From Brevibacillus choshinensis (GTDB taxonomy: Bacteria > Bacillota > Bacilli > Brevibacillales > Brevibacillaceae): 64,000 nt of DNA. Location: assembly GCF_016811915.1 (NCBI RefSeq), contig NZ_CP069127.1:1766001-1830000 (forward strand), given 5' to 3'. Shown here one piece after another: positions 44,696-53,509 of the stretch (position 1 is its first letter; each line of letters starts with the position of its first letter). The position numbers were made by a program, and so were the translations under genes. The notes below the pieces were generated by a model. That model was not told the DNA's origin. It ran no database searches and worked only from the letters and a program-made list of their open reading frames with translations.

Positions 44696-45661
44696 ATGAA
44701 TCACCAAATGATTGTTCATTTCAGCGATAAGGACTTGGATGGAGAGTCGTGTGCGATTCTGAGCCGTCTTGCATTTTCCAGCCAAGAGGTGGATTCACGA
44801 GGAGTAACCCCATACACAGTGAATCTGGAAGTCCAAAAGTTTATAGAAGAAGAGCTAGTCCAGGGAATGTTTGTCGTGATAACGGATGTCAGTGTGAACG
44901 AAGAAGTAGCCGCCATGATCGAGGAGAAAGTGAATCGGGGGCATGCGGTTGTCTTGATCGATCATCATCCGACGGCTCTACCTTTGGCAGAAAAGCATGG
45001 ATGGGCAAAGGTCATCACAGAAGAAGCAGGGAAAAAGACTTCGGCAACCAGCCTCTATTATGACTATCTGGTTCATCAGGGATACCTGACCCCGACCGGT
45101 GTTCTGTCTGACTATGTGGAGCTGGTTCGTTCCTTTGATACATGGGACTGGGAGGCGACTGGCAATACGCAAGCGAATCAATTGAACATCTTGTTCTATA
45201 TGGTGGAGAAGGAAATGTTTATCCAGAATGTGATCCGACGGTTGCGGGGAGAAGGTGCCCATACGGATCAATTCGTTTTTGAGGAAGTAGAATCCATTCT
45301 CATCTATACGGAAGAGAAGAGAATGGGTGAATTTGAACAGAAAAAGCTGAAGCAGATGAAGCGAATAGCTGTTGAAGTGGATTTGCAGGAGCCCAAAACA
45401 TTTCAGGTGGGTGTGGTATTTCTCGAACAATATCACTCCACCACAGGGAATTACTTGTGCAAAAACGACGAGACGATCGATTTCGTCGCCATGCTCGATC
45501 CCGGGAAAGGGCGAATCAGCTTTCGGACGATTCGAGACGATGTGGATCTGTCTGTGATCGCTCACCATTACGGCGGAGGCGGTCATCCGAAGTCAGCCGG
45601 TTGTTCGTTTACTGGCATCACGGTGAAAGACTATGTTTACCCAGCACTGCGAGTCCATTAA
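44696..45661 (+). CDS. DHH-family phosphoesterase, NrnB-like
   Basis: A 321-residue protein. Motif I is HFSDKDLDGESCAILSRLAF, motif III is LIDHHPTA (the DHH triad) and the C-terminal DHHA1 domain ends with GGGGHPKSAGCSF. It resembles B. subtilis NrnB/YngD, which degrades short RNA oligonucleotides, but is shorter (321 versus about 400). A pAp phosphatase or c-di-nucleotide role is also possible. AAGGAGC precedes the ATG. Confidence 0.82.
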   Translation: MNHQMIVHFSDKDLDGESCAILSRLAFSSQEVDSRGVTPYTVNLEVQKFIEEELVQGMFVVITDVSVNEEVAAMIEEKVNRGHAVVLIDHHPTALPLAEKHGWAKVITEEAGKKTSATSLYYDYLVHQGYLTPTGVLSDYVELVRSFDTWDWEATGNTQANQLNILFYMVEKEMFIQNVIRRLRGEGAHTDQFVFEEVESILIYTEEKRMGEFEQKKLKQMKRIAVEVDLQEPKTFQVGVVFLEQYHSTTGNYLCKNDETIDFVAMLDPGKGRISFRTIRDDVDLSVIAHHYGGGGHPKSAGCSFTGITVKDYVYPALRVH

Positions 45662-45666
45662 AACCG

Positions 45667-45703
45667 AAAAAGAGCCGAACCGCTGCTGTTTCGGCTCTTT
45701 TTC
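45667..45703. terminator. Bidirectional terminator
   Basis: AAAAAGAGCCGAA pairs with TTCGGCTCTTTTT around a ten-base loop. It lies between the DHH gene (+) and the ABC-F gene (-). Confidence 0.85.
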
Positions 45704-45722
45704 CTTGATACGTATAAGCATG

Positions 45723-47201
45723 TTAGAGTTCCACGATCTTTGTAGCAATATGGTTGCAGAACTCGCGGTCATGCTCCACAAACAATATTGTGGGAGCGTG
45801 CTCGAGCAGCAGCTCTTCTATTTGCATGCGGGAAATGACATCGATAAAATTGAGCGGCTCATCCCAAATGTGCAGATGCACTTTCTCGGACAAGCTTTTG
45901 GCAATGAGGACTTTCTTCTTTTGTCCCCCGCTATAAGCGGCCATGTTCTTCTCGAATTGATCTCTGGAGAAATCCAGTTTTCTCAGAATCGCTTTGAACA
46001 GGCTCTCATCAATCCCGTTCTGTCTCGCATAGTCCGTCAGACTGCCTTGCAAATGGGAGGTGTCCTGCGATACATAGGAAACTTTCAGCTGGCTTCCCTT
46101 TCTGAAGGTTCCCGTATAGGTCATGTTTTCTCCACAAATCAGCTTGATCAGGCTGGATTTCCCGGAGCCGTTTTTTCCTGAAAGCGCGATACGCTCACCT
46201 TGGGCAATCGAAAAACTGATGTCTGAGCAAACCGTTCTGTCTCCGTAATAGATCGATACGTGCTCAAGTTCAGCGAGTTGGTTTTTATGGTAAGCCAGCT
46301 GTGAGATCTTCAAGCTATCCTGGTTTTCGATATTTTTCAGGAGCTTTGATTTCTCATCAATGGCCGAATGCTGTCTCTGCTCGATCGATTTGGAGCGCTG
46401 CATCATTTTCGCAGCCTTGTGGCCAATATATCCTTTATCGACCTTGGAACCGGAATTTCTGGTTCCGTTTTTCGTTTTTTCTACTTCGTGCGACCAGTTG
46501 CTCGTGCGTTTGGCAGCATCAGACAGGCGTTTGATGTCTTTTTTCAGCTTTTCGTTCTCTGCCAGCTCAAATTGATCCTGTCTCTGCTTATTTTCCCACC
46601 AATCGGAGAAATTGCCTTTTTGAATTTCGATATTGGTCCTGTTGATGGATAAGATGTGATCCACGCAGTTATCGAGAAAGGATCTGTCATGGGACACCAG
46701 AATAAAGCCGCTCTTGGTGCGGAGATAATCACTGACCAGCTTGCGGGCGTGCATGTCAAGGTGATTGGTCGGTTCATCGATCAACAGAAAGCTGTTTTCC
46801 TTCAGAAACAAGGCAGCCAACAGCACTTTCGTCTGCTCGCCGTTGGACAGGGAAGCAAAAGGGCGATATAAGACATCCTCGGAAACCTGCAGCAGGGATA
46901 GCTCGCGCATGAGCTCCCATTGGAGGTAGTCCGGAATGATGTCGCCGATGACATCCAGTGTCTGGTTTTCCTTTTGTTCCACGACGAATGGAAAGTATTC
47001 GAACTGGACCGTGGATGTGATCGTACCGCTGTAATCGTATTTACCGAGCAGCAGGTTGAGAAAGGTAGTCTTCCCCCTGCCGTTCCGTCCTGTAAATCCC
47101 AGCTTCCAATCTGTGTCAATCTGGAAGCTGACGTTTTCAAAAATGTTATCGAAACTGCCTTCGTAGGCGAATGTCAGATTGGTAACTTTTATCAATGACA
47201 T
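45723..47201 (-). CDS. ABC-F ribosomal protection protein, Lsa-like
   Basis: A 492-residue duplicated ATPase without membrane segments, the length of Lsa/Vga proteins. The first domain has Walker A TGRNGRGKTTF, signature LSNGEQTK and Walker B FLLIDEPTNHLD. An inter-domain linker of about 80 residues follows. The second has SGKNGSGKSSL, YSGGQKKKVLIAKSL and LHIWDEPLNFID. Proteins of this group bind the ribosomal E site and displace lincosamides, streptogramin A and pleuromutilins. AGGAGGG precedes the ATG. A leader with a terminator/antiterminator pair controls it (47238-47474). It is divergent from a TetR-ABC exporter operon. Confidence 0.9.
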   Translation of the reverse strand: MSLIKVTNLTFAYEGSFDNIFENVSFQIDTDWKLGFTGRNGRGKTTFLNLLLGKYDYSGTITSTVQFEYFPFVVEQKENQTLDVIGDIIPDYLQWELMRELSLLQVSEDVLYRPFASLSNGEQTKVLLAALFLKENSFLLIDEPTNHLDMHARKLVSDYLRTKSGFILVSHDRSFLDNCVDHILSINRTNIEIQKGNFSDWWENKQRQDQFELAENEKLKKDIKRLSDAAKRTSNWSHEVEKTKNGTRNSGSKVDKGYIGHKAAKMMQRSKSIEQRQHSAIDEKSKLLKNIENQDSLKISQLAYHKNQLAELEHVSIYYGDRTVCSDISFSIAQGERIALSGKNGSGKSSLIKLICGENMTYTGTFRKGSQLKVSYVSQDTSHLQGSLTDYARQNGIDESLFKAILRKLDFSRDQFEKNMAAYSGGQKKKVLIAKSLSEKVHLHIWDEPLNFIDVISRMQIEELLLEHAPTILFVEHDREFCNHIATKIVEL

Positions 47202-47232
47202 GAAGAGCCCTCCTGTATGAAAAAAATAGAAA

Positions 47233-47261
47233 AGCTACAAGAAAGTTACTTTCTTGTAGCT
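47233..47261 (-). terminator. Leader terminator (attenuator) of the ABC-F gene
   Basis: On the minus strand the 13-base arms AGCTACAAGAAAG and CTTTCTTGTAGCT pair perfectly over a three-base loop, followed by TTTTCTATTTTTTT. It lies 32 bases before the start codon, so it would stop transcription unless prevented. Confidence 0.8.
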
Positions 47262-47327
47262 CAAATACATACAGCAAATCCAACCCGAGACAGGGCTAGA
47301 TAAGGATATCGTTTGAGGGTAAGAGGT

Positions 47328-47340
47328 AGTAACTTTCTTG
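47328..47340 (-). promoter_or_regulatory. Antiterminator strand of the ABC-F leader
   Basis: In the minus-strand RNA this segment reads CAAGAAAGTTACT. It is the exact complement of 47238-47250 (AGTAACTTTCTTG), which is loop plus 3' arm of the terminator. Pairing here would prevent terminator formation, a classic attenuation switch. Confidence 0.75.
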
Positions 47341-47382
47341 CGTATCAAAAGAATAAAACAGGCGAAAAAATCGCTTTTCGTT

Positions 47383-47433
47383 TTATTTTTTATCAGCAAG
47401 AAAAATTACATGTTCCTCTTCAACTCCAGTCAT
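47383..47433 (-). CDS. Possible 16-residue leader peptide of the ABC-F gene
   Basis: An ATG at 47433, just after the inferred transcription start, opens a 16-codon frame (MTGVEEEHVIFLADKK) that ends directly before a hairpin AATAAAAC/GTTTTATT (47352-47387). There is no clear ribosome binding site. An alternative is an ATG-TAA start-stop pair at 47411-47406 behind GAAGAGG. Either could let a drug-stalled ribosome set the switch. Confidence 0.35.
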   Translation of the reverse strand: MTGVEEEHVIFLADKK

Positions 47434-47445
47434 TAAAGTACACCC

Positions 47446-47474
47446 ATCTTACCATACCCCTCTGTACAATTCAA
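47446..47474 (-). promoter_or_regulatory. Sigma-A promoter of the ABC-F gene
   Basis: On the minus strand TTGAAT, a 17-base spacer and TAAGAT. It predicts a leader of about 240 bases. Confidence 0.6.
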
Positions 47475-47509
47475 CATACCCTTTCTCACCTAGTGGATGT
47501 CTCGACCTA

Positions 47510-47558
47510 TTGACACAACCAGAAGAGAGGATTATATTTTGACTGACAAGAGAGTCAA
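47510..47558 (+). promoter_or_regulatory. Promoter and TetR operator of the exporter operon
   Basis: TTGACA (47510-47515), a 17-base spacer and TATATT (47533-47538). The inverted repeat TTGACT-GACAAGAG-AGTCAA (47539-47558) lies directly after the -10 element, the expected place for repression by the downstream TetR protein. Confidence 0.7.
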
Positions 47559-47590
47559 TCAAAAAAGACAGAAGCGGGAGGGAAGGAATC

Positions 47591-48250
47591 GTGCCTCGCA
47601 CGAAGGAGCAGAACGAAGAAATACGTCTTCGGCGAAAAGAAGCCATCATGAAAGGCGCACTGAGCGTCTACGTGGAGAATGGCTACGCTGCGGCTGATAT
47701 CGGGGATGTCGCTGAAAGAGCCGGGGTTGCCAGAGGATTGGTGTATTACTACTACAAGGATAAGCGATCGCTGTTTCGTGATCTGTTTTTGCATATGTTT
47801 CAATTGTCCAACCTGCACACCCGAAAGCATTTTTCGCAGGAAGGAACGGCAGTCGAGCTGTGCGCGAAATTTGCGACGGTCATGTATCAAAACTTATTTG
47901 AGAACTCGGAGCACGTCCTGTTCTTTTTCCGAATGCGGCTGGATCTGCATGAGCTTTTCACACACGAAGAATTGCACAACCTCTTGTGGCGGGACAACAA
48001 TTTGCAGGTAGTCGTGGAAACGCTCCGGAAAGGGATGGAGGCAGGGGATGTTCGGCAGATGTCTCCTGAGATGCTCACGGAACAGTATTGGGGAGCCATT
48101 ATGCAAGGAATGGGCTATTTGAAAAGGAAGAGGGAAGCGCTGCTGAAACAAGGCAAAACGCTGGTGGATGCAGAGCAGCTCCTCAAATCGGAAGTAGAGG
48201 ATGCGACCAAGACCTGCGTCGCCATGCTCAGCCGGAATGCGCGGCCCTGA
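47591..48250 (+). CDS. TetR-family regulator of the ABC exporter
   Basis: A 219-residue TetR protein with helix-turn-helix YVENGYAAADIGDVAERAGV followed by ARGLVYYYYKDKRSLFRDL and a helical ligand domain. A GTG start at 47591 follows GGGAGGGAAGG. It is 27 bases upstream of the ABC exporter genes and probably represses them through the operator at 47539-47558. Confidence 0.88.
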   Translation: MPRTKEQNEEIRLRRKEAIMKGALSVYVENGYAAADIGDVAERAGVARGLVYYYYKDKRSLFRDLFLHMFQLSNLHTRKHFSQEGTAVELCAKFATVMYQNLFENSEHVLFFFRMRLDLHELFTHEELHNLLWRDNNLQVVVETLRKGMEAGDVRQMSPEMLTEQYWGAIMQGMGYLKRKREALLKQGKTLVDAEQLLKSEVEDATKTCVAMLSRNARP

Positions 48251-48277
48251 TTCAATCCATACCGGAGGGTGGTACGT

Positions 48278-50008
48278 TTGCTAAAATTACTGCGTTTCTT
48301 GCGGCCTTACCGGTATATGGTCATCATGACCATGGTATTTGTGCTGCTTCAATCGATTGCGAATCTGTATTTGCCGACGTTGATGTCTGATATCGTCAAC
48401 GAAGGGATCATCAAGGAAAACACAGGCTACATATGGAGAATCGGCGGTCTGATGCTGCTCGTCTCAGCGTTAGGCGCCGTTCTGTCTGTAGCGGCTAGCT
48501 ATTTGTCTTCCCGTGCGGCTTCGGGTTTTGGGAAACGTCTGCGCAGCAGTGTGTTCAGCCACATCGAGAGCTTCACGCTGCAGGAATTTGACAAGCTGAG
48601 CACAGCGTCGCTCATTACCCGGACGACGAATGATATTACGCAAGTCCAACAAGTCTTGAACATGATGCTGCGGATGATGGTGATGGCACCGATGATGTGC
48701 ATCGGCGGGATCATCATGGCGTTGTCCAAAGATGCCCACCTTTCTCTCGTCATCATCGTGGCCATCCCGATTCTGGCTTTGGCGATTTTTTTGATCGGTT
48801 CGAAAGGAATCCCGTATTTTAAAGCGATGCAGACCAAGATCGACAAGCTGAACCTGGTTTTGCGCGAATATTTGACGGGGATGCGGGTCGTTCGTGCCTT
48901 TAATCGGACTCGGCACGAGCAGGACCGATTCAACCAGGCAAATGAAGACCTGACCGCGACTGCAATCAAAGCCAATCAGATCATGGCAGGGATGATGCCG
49001 ATCATGATGCTGATGATGAACGCGACGCAGCTCGCCATCATTTGGTTTGGCGGCTTGCGCATCAGCACCGGTCACATGCAGGTAGGGGATCTCATGGCCT
49101 TCTTGCAATATGCCATGCAAATTCTCTTTTCCCTCATGATGGCTTCCATGATGTTCAGCATGGTGCCGAGGGCTTCCGCATCTGCTCTGCGGATTCATGA
49201 AGTGCTCGCGACAGACCCCGTGATTTTGGACAGGAAAGAGGCTGCCGCCGTGCAAGGCGGGAACCGAGCGAAAGTGACGTTTGATCAAGTGACGTTCCGC
49301 TATCCTGGTGCGGAAAAGCCTGCGTTGTCGTCAATTTCCTTTACCGCGATGCCGGGTCAAGTCACGGCCATCATCGGGGGGACGGGTTCCGGTAAATCGA
49401 CACTTGTCAGCCTCATCCCGCGTTTCTATGACGTCGAGAGCGGAAGTGTCAAAATCGGCGATGTGGATGTGCGCGATCTGCCGCAGGAGTCGCTACGCTC
49501 CAAGATCGGCTTCGTACCGCAAAAGGCTCTGCTCTTCACGGGCACGATCGCGGAAAACATCCGCTATGGGAAGGAAGAGGCGACTGAGGAAGAAGTCCAT
49601 CATGCTTTGCAGGTAGCGCAGGCTGCGGATTTTGTGGCGGGTATGGAGGATGGGATCGGGACCTTGCTTGCCCAAGGCGGGGCCAATCTGTCCGGCGGTC
49701 AAAAGCAGCGCCTATCCATCGCCCGTGCCCTCGTTCGCAGACCGGACGTGTACGTGTTCGACGACAGCTTTTCGGCTCTGGATTTCAAGACAGATGCCAA
49801 GCTGCGCGCTGCACTGAAGCATGAGACCGAAAAAGCGACCGTGATTATCGTTGCACAGCGAGTGAATACGGTCATGGATGCGGACCAGATTGTCGTGCTG
49901 GACGAAGGCGAGGTTGCGGGGATCGGTACCCATCAGGAATTGCTTGCGACCTGCAGTGTGTATCAGGAAATCGTGAAATCCCAGCTGACGGAGGAGGAAA
50001 TCGCATGA
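48278..50008 (+). CDS. Heterodimeric ABC exporter, subunit 1 (degenerate NBD)
   Basis: A 576-residue half transporter with a six-helix transmembrane domain and an NBD. Walker A is GGTGSGKSTL, signature LSGGQKQRLSIARAL, and Walker B VYVFDDSFSALD, where the catalytic Glu is replaced by Asp. That change is typical of the inactive site in BmrC/LmrC/YheI-type heterodimers. TTG 48278 follows GGAGGGTGG; the frame is open to a GTG at 48269 that overlaps the ribosome binding site. Its stop overlaps the start of the partner gene. Confidence 0.9.
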   Translation: MLKLLRFLRPYRYMVIMTMVFVLLQSIANLYLPTLMSDIVNEGIIKENTGYIWRIGGLMLLVSALGAVLSVAASYLSSRAASGFGKRLRSSVFSHIESFTLQEFDKLSTASLITRTTNDITQVQQVLNMMLRMMVMAPMMCIGGIIMALSKDAHLSLVIIVAIPILALAIFLIGSKGIPYFKAMQTKIDKLNLVLREYLTGMRVVRAFNRTRHEQDRFNQANEDLTATAIKANQIMAGMMPIMMLMMNATQLAIIWFGGLRISTGHMQVGDLMAFLQYAMQILFSLMMASMMFSMVPRASASALRIHEVLATDPVILDRKEAAAVQGGNRAKVTFDQVTFRYPGAEKPALSSISFTAMPGQVTAIIGGTGSGKSTLVSLIPRFYDVESGSVKIGDVDVRDLPQESLRSKIGFVPQKALLFTGTIAENIRYGKEEATEEEVHHALQVAQAADFVAGMEDGIGTLLAQGGANLSGGQKQRLSIARALVRRPDVYVFDDSFSALDFKTDAKLRAALKHETEKATVIIVAQRVNTVMDADQIVVLDEGEVAGIGTHQELLATCSVYQEIVKSQLTEEEIA

Positions 50009-51915
50009 GTGAAGAACAACGGCGGACAACACCTCCCGGACCACAAGGGGCTGGACCAGGGCCGGGACCCCAAAGGCCGATGGGATTTGGCGGTGGGCCA
50101 GGGATGCTGACCATGCCGGGCCAGAAAGCGAAAAACTTCAAGGGAACGCTGCGGCGTTTGCTCGGATATTTGAAACCGTATCGGCTGAAGCTGATCATCG
50201 TGTTTTTGACGGCTGCGCTCAGCACAGTCTTTAGCATCCTCAGCCCGAAGCTGCTGGGGAATGCGACGACGACGATTTTCGAGGGCTTCATGGGGAAATG
50301 GAAGGGAGTGCCTGGTGCGACGTTCGATTTCTCGGCCGTCTGGCAGATCGTTCTGACCTTGATCGTGCTCTATCTCTTCTCCTCGCTGTTTGCCTATATC
50401 CAGCAGTACCTCATGGCTGGCGTCGCGCAAAAGATCGTCTATGCGTTGCGCAAAGAAGTGAATGAAAAGCTGGCGCGGCTGCCTCTCAAATATTTCGATG
50501 GGCGCACGCACGGGGAAGTGATGAGCCGTGTCGTCAACGATGTCGATACGATCAGCGGAACCCTGCAGCAAAGTTTGACGCAGATGATCACCTCCGTAAT
50601 CACATTGCTTGGTGTCATCATCATGATGCTCACCATCAGCCCTCTGATGACGCTCATTGTGCTGGTGACGCTGCCTCTCAGCTTTGTCGTCATCAAGCAG
50701 GTAGCGTCTCGTTCCATGCCGCATTTTAAAGGACAACAGCAGGCACTGGGCGCTCTGAACGGCCACGTGGAAGAAATGTACACCGGCCATAAGATTGTCA
50801 AAGCGTTTGGCCGTGAAAAGAGGGCTATTGAAAAGTTCGACGAGATCAACGAGAAGCTGTATGAATCCGGCTGGAAGGCCCAATTTATCGCAGGAATCAT
50901 GATGCCGCTCATGATGTTCGTAGGGAATATCGGGTACGTGCTCGTCAGCGTGGTGGGAGGAGTCCTCGTCACCAGGGGCAGTATATCCATCGGGGATGTT
51001 CAGGCATTTATCCAGTACGCTCAGCAGTTTTCACAGCCGATCACGCAAACGGCCAACATCGCCAACATCATACAGTCCACCCTGGTCTCGGCCGAGCGAA
51101 TCTTCGAAGTGCTCGACGAACAGGAGGAAACGGAAGAAGGGGACGCATCTGCTGTCACATCTGGCCAAAAAGGGCATGTGCGATTTGAGAATGTTTCCTT
51201 TGGATACAAGGAAGGCGAACCGCTCATCCGAGGCATGAACATCGATGTGAGCCCGGGCATGAAGGTCGCGATCGTCGGGCCGACGGGTGCGGGCAAGACG
51301 ACGCTGGTCAATCTGCTCATGCGTTTCTATGAGATCGGAGATGGGCGAATCACGATCGACGGACAGGACATCCGCAGCATGCCGCGGGCGGAGCTGAGGA
51401 GGCAGTTCGGAATGGTGCTCCAGGACACGTGGCTGTTCAATGGCACGATCAAGGAAAACATCGCGTACGGCCTTGAGGGAGCGAGTGAAGCGGAGATTGC
51501 CCAATCTGCGAGAGCCGCTCATGCGGACCATTTTGTACGCACGCTGCCGGATGGATACGAGACCGTCCTCAATGAAGAAGCGTCCAACATCTCGCAGGGA
51601 CAGAAGCAGCTGCTGACCATTGCACGTGCTTTTCTCGCTGACCCGGCCATCCTGATTCTCGACGAGGCGACGAGCAGTGTCGACACGCGGACCGAGCTGT
51701 TGATCCAAAAGGCGATGGAAGATCTGATGAAAGGCAGAACGAGCTTTGTCATTGCTCACCGTCTCTCTACCATTCGGGATGCGGATCTGATTCTCGTCAT
51801 GAATCAGGGAACAGTGATCGAGCAGGGAAATCACGAGGAGCTGCTCAAGCAGGACGGATTCTATGCCGATTTGTACAACAGCCAGTTTTCGCAAGAGCAG
51901 CAGCAAGTTAGCTAG
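50005..51915 (+). CDS. Heterodimeric ABC exporter, subunit 2
   Basis: A 636-residue half transporter. A Gly/Pro-rich N-terminal extension of about 40 residues (GPQGAGPGPGPQRPMGFGGG) precedes six helices and an NBD with Walker A PTGAGKTTLVNLL, Walker B ILILDEATSSVD with the catalytic Glu, and the altered signature ISQGQKQLLTIARAF. The altered signature completes the degenerate site formed with subunit 1. The ATG overlaps the preceding stop by four bases. Multidrug or lipid export is likely. Confidence 0.92.
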   Translation: MSEEQRRTTPPGPQGAGPGPGPQRPMGFGGGPGMLTMPGQKAKNFKGTLRRLLGYLKPYRLKLIIVFLTAALSTVFSILSPKLLGNATTTIFEGFMGKWKGVPGATFDFSAVWQIVLTLIVLYLFSSLFAYIQQYLMAGVAQKIVYALRKEVNEKLARLPLKYFDGRTHGEVMSRVVNDVDTISGTLQQSLTQMITSVITLLGVIIMMLTISPLMTLIVLVTLPLSFVVIKQVASRSMPHFKGQQQALGALNGHVEEMYTGHKIVKAFGREKRAIEKFDEINEKLYESGWKAQFIAGIMMPLMMFVGNIGYVLVSVVGGVLVTRGSISIGDVQAFIQYAQQFSQPITQTANIANIIQSTLVSAERIFEVLDEQEETEEGDASAVTSGQKGHVRFENVSFGYKEGEPLIRGMNIDVSPGMKVAIVGPTGAGKTTLVNLLMRFYEIGDGRITIDGQDIRSMPRAELRRQFGMVLQDTWLFNGTIKENIAYGLEGASEAEIAQSARAAHADHFVRTLPDGYETVLNEEASNISQGQKQLLTIARAFLADPAILILDEATSSVDTRTELLIQKAMEDLMKGRTSFVIAHRLSTIRDADLILVMNQGTVIEQGNHEELLKQDGFYADLYNSQFSQEQQQVS

Positions 51916-51938
51916 CAGATTCACCTGAAAGAATGAGC

Positions 51939-51973
51939 AAAAAAACCACCCTTTTAAAAGAGGGTGGTTTTTT
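51939..51973. terminator. Bidirectional terminator
   Basis: AAAAAACCACCCTTTT pairs with AAAAGAGGGTGGTTTTTT with one bulge. It lies between the ABC exporter gene (+) and the next leftward gene. Confidence 0.85.
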
Positions 51974-51996
51974 CGCTGCTTACTTCGAGCAGCCGA

Positions 51997-52875
51997 TTAT
52001 TTTGTTTCGGTGTCAGCGTCTGTATCTGCGTCCTCAGTGGAGCTAGAAGATTCGTCCTTTTTGTTATCTTCATCTGCTGCCTGCAGGTCGTCGATAATCA
52101 CGATTTTTCCTTCTTCTTGCCAGTTTACATTGGCTTTCAGTTGCTCACTGATAAAGCGCAGTGGAAGGAAAACGCGGCCATTTTTCAAGACCGGTGCGAT
52201 GTCCAGTGCCACAGTCTTGCCGTCTACGGTTGCTTCTTTTTTATCCAGGTACAGCGTAATGGACTGTTCGCCACGAATGATGACAACTGTGCGAGAGCCT
52301 GCATCCCATTTCACATCCGCTTTCAATGCAGCGCTAATGGCGCGTACAGGTACCAAAGCACGGCCGCCTTGGAGGAAAGGAGCTACATCCGTTTGCACCA
52401 AATTTCCATCAACAAAAGCTTTGATCTCTTTTTCGCCCGTAGCTTCCAGCAATTCGCCGAGCTTTTTGAACGGAGCATGATCACCTTTTTGATAGGTGCG
52501 CTGGAGAAGCTCCAATTGCACTTCCAGAGCTGAGTGCTTGTACGAAGTCTTTTCCAGATCGGCAACCAACTGCTCATACTCCGCTTTTTGCTCGTCCGTG
52601 ATGTCCGGCGTATGCTTCAGCTCTTGGCGAAGGTCGATCAACTGCTTTTTCAGTTTCACGTCTTTAATGGCGATGTCTATCGCAGTGTCTTCGGAATCAT
52701 CCGTTTGGGTGTCAGAGGATTCAGTTGTTTCAGAATCTGTAGTTGCCTTTGCTTCTGCTTTTACCTCTGCCTTGGTATGTCCTTTTCCTTTTGTCTCCGT
52801 GTCAGCTGCAAATGCAGCCGGGATGCTGGCAGCAAGAATAGTAGCGACCAGTGTAGTGGATACGAGCTTTTTCAT
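51997..52875 (-). CDS. Secreted protein with copper amine oxidase N-terminal-like domain
   Basis: A 292-residue secreted protein. The signal peptide covers about residues 1-23 (ILAASIPAAFA). A Lys/Glu/Thr/Asp-rich linker and a helical segment follow. A C-terminal PF07833-type domain comes next, with ALVPVRAISAALKADVKWD and the repeat GRVFLPLRFISEQLKANVNW. The acidic tail is rich in Asp, Glu and Ser. Such domains are common in surface proteins of Paenibacillaceae and bind cell wall or ligand; the exact role is unknown. The start at 52875 has GAAGGAGAGG upstream. Confidence 0.82.
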   Translation of the reverse strand: MKKLVSTTLVATILAASIPAAFAADTETKGKGHTKAEVKAEAKATTDSETTESSDTQTDDSEDTAIDIAIKDVKLKKQLIDLRQELKHTPDITDEQKAEYEQLVADLEKTSYKHSALEVQLELLQRTYQKGDHAPFKKLGELLEATGEKEIKAFVDGNLVQTDVAPFLQGGRALVPVRAISAALKADVKWDAGSRTVVIIRGEQSITLYLDKKEATVDGKTVALDIAPVLKNGRVFLPLRFISEQLKANVNWQEEGKIVIIDDLQAADEDNKKDESSSSTEDADTDADTETK

Positions 52876-52991
52876 CCCCGATTCCTCTCCTTCTAGGTGC
52901 GTATGTATGCGTTTTGTGCATATACCAGACGGGGGAAGAGAGGGAAAGGTTGCATCGGTGGTTGTCGAATTTGGAAGATTTTTTTCACCTG

Positions 52992-53345
52992 CTAATACTC
53001 GCAAACTTCCAGACGATTTCCGTCAAGGTCGTAGAAGGCAAAGTACTTGGCCCCGTATTCGCTGATCTCTTCTACTTTCACGCCATGAGAGACCAAGTGG
53101 CGATAGGAGGCTTCGGCACTCGGCGCGTAAAAGTTGAAGGAGCAATGTCTGGGCTGGTACTCATTTGGATCATGGGTCAAGAAAAGCGTGATGGACGTAT
53201 CGGAAAAAGTAACGCTTTGATACTCGCCCTTTTCGCTTCGCCATCCCGGTGTACCTCCCAGAACGGTGATATACCAGTCTAGCGCTTTGTCGACATCGCG
53301 GGTAGGGACAAAAACCGTATCGATGCGTTTGAATAGAACAGACAT
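52992..53345 (-). CDS. VOC/glyoxalase superfamily protein
   Basis: A 117-residue single vicinal-oxygen-chelate domain. It begins RIDTVFVPTRDVDKALDWYI and ends YFAFYDLDGNRLEVCEY, the usual beta-alpha-beta-beta-beta arrangement with the metal-site Glu near the end. It could be a dioxygenase-like or resistance protein; the substrate is unknown. ATG 53345 lies eight bases after AGGAG, a better fit than ATG 53351. Confidence 0.82.
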   Translation of the reverse strand: MSVLFKRIDTVFVPTRDVDKALDWYITVLGGTPGWRSEKGEYQSVTFSDTSITLFLTHDPNEYQPRHCSFNFYAPSAEASYRHLVSHGVKVEEISEYGAKYFAFYDLDGNRLEVCEY

Positions 53346-53509
53346 TGCCATCGCTCCTTTCGTTGTTTGGGGAAGGTGATTTTTGCACAACCCTACTCTT
53401 CTATATACGGAGCAGTGAGGTAGTTTCCTTTTTTATGTGTTGTCACAATGGAAGTTTCTGTTAAAGTAAGACTGCTTGGGAAAATCGGTAAAGGAAAAGG
53501 AGAATTTCG

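Noticed and set aside
47510-47558. Possibility that the TTGACT/AGTCAA repeat is another FRT- or loxP-like scar
   Set aside because: It has neither the arms nor the core of FRT or loxP. It is placed as a normal TetR operator.
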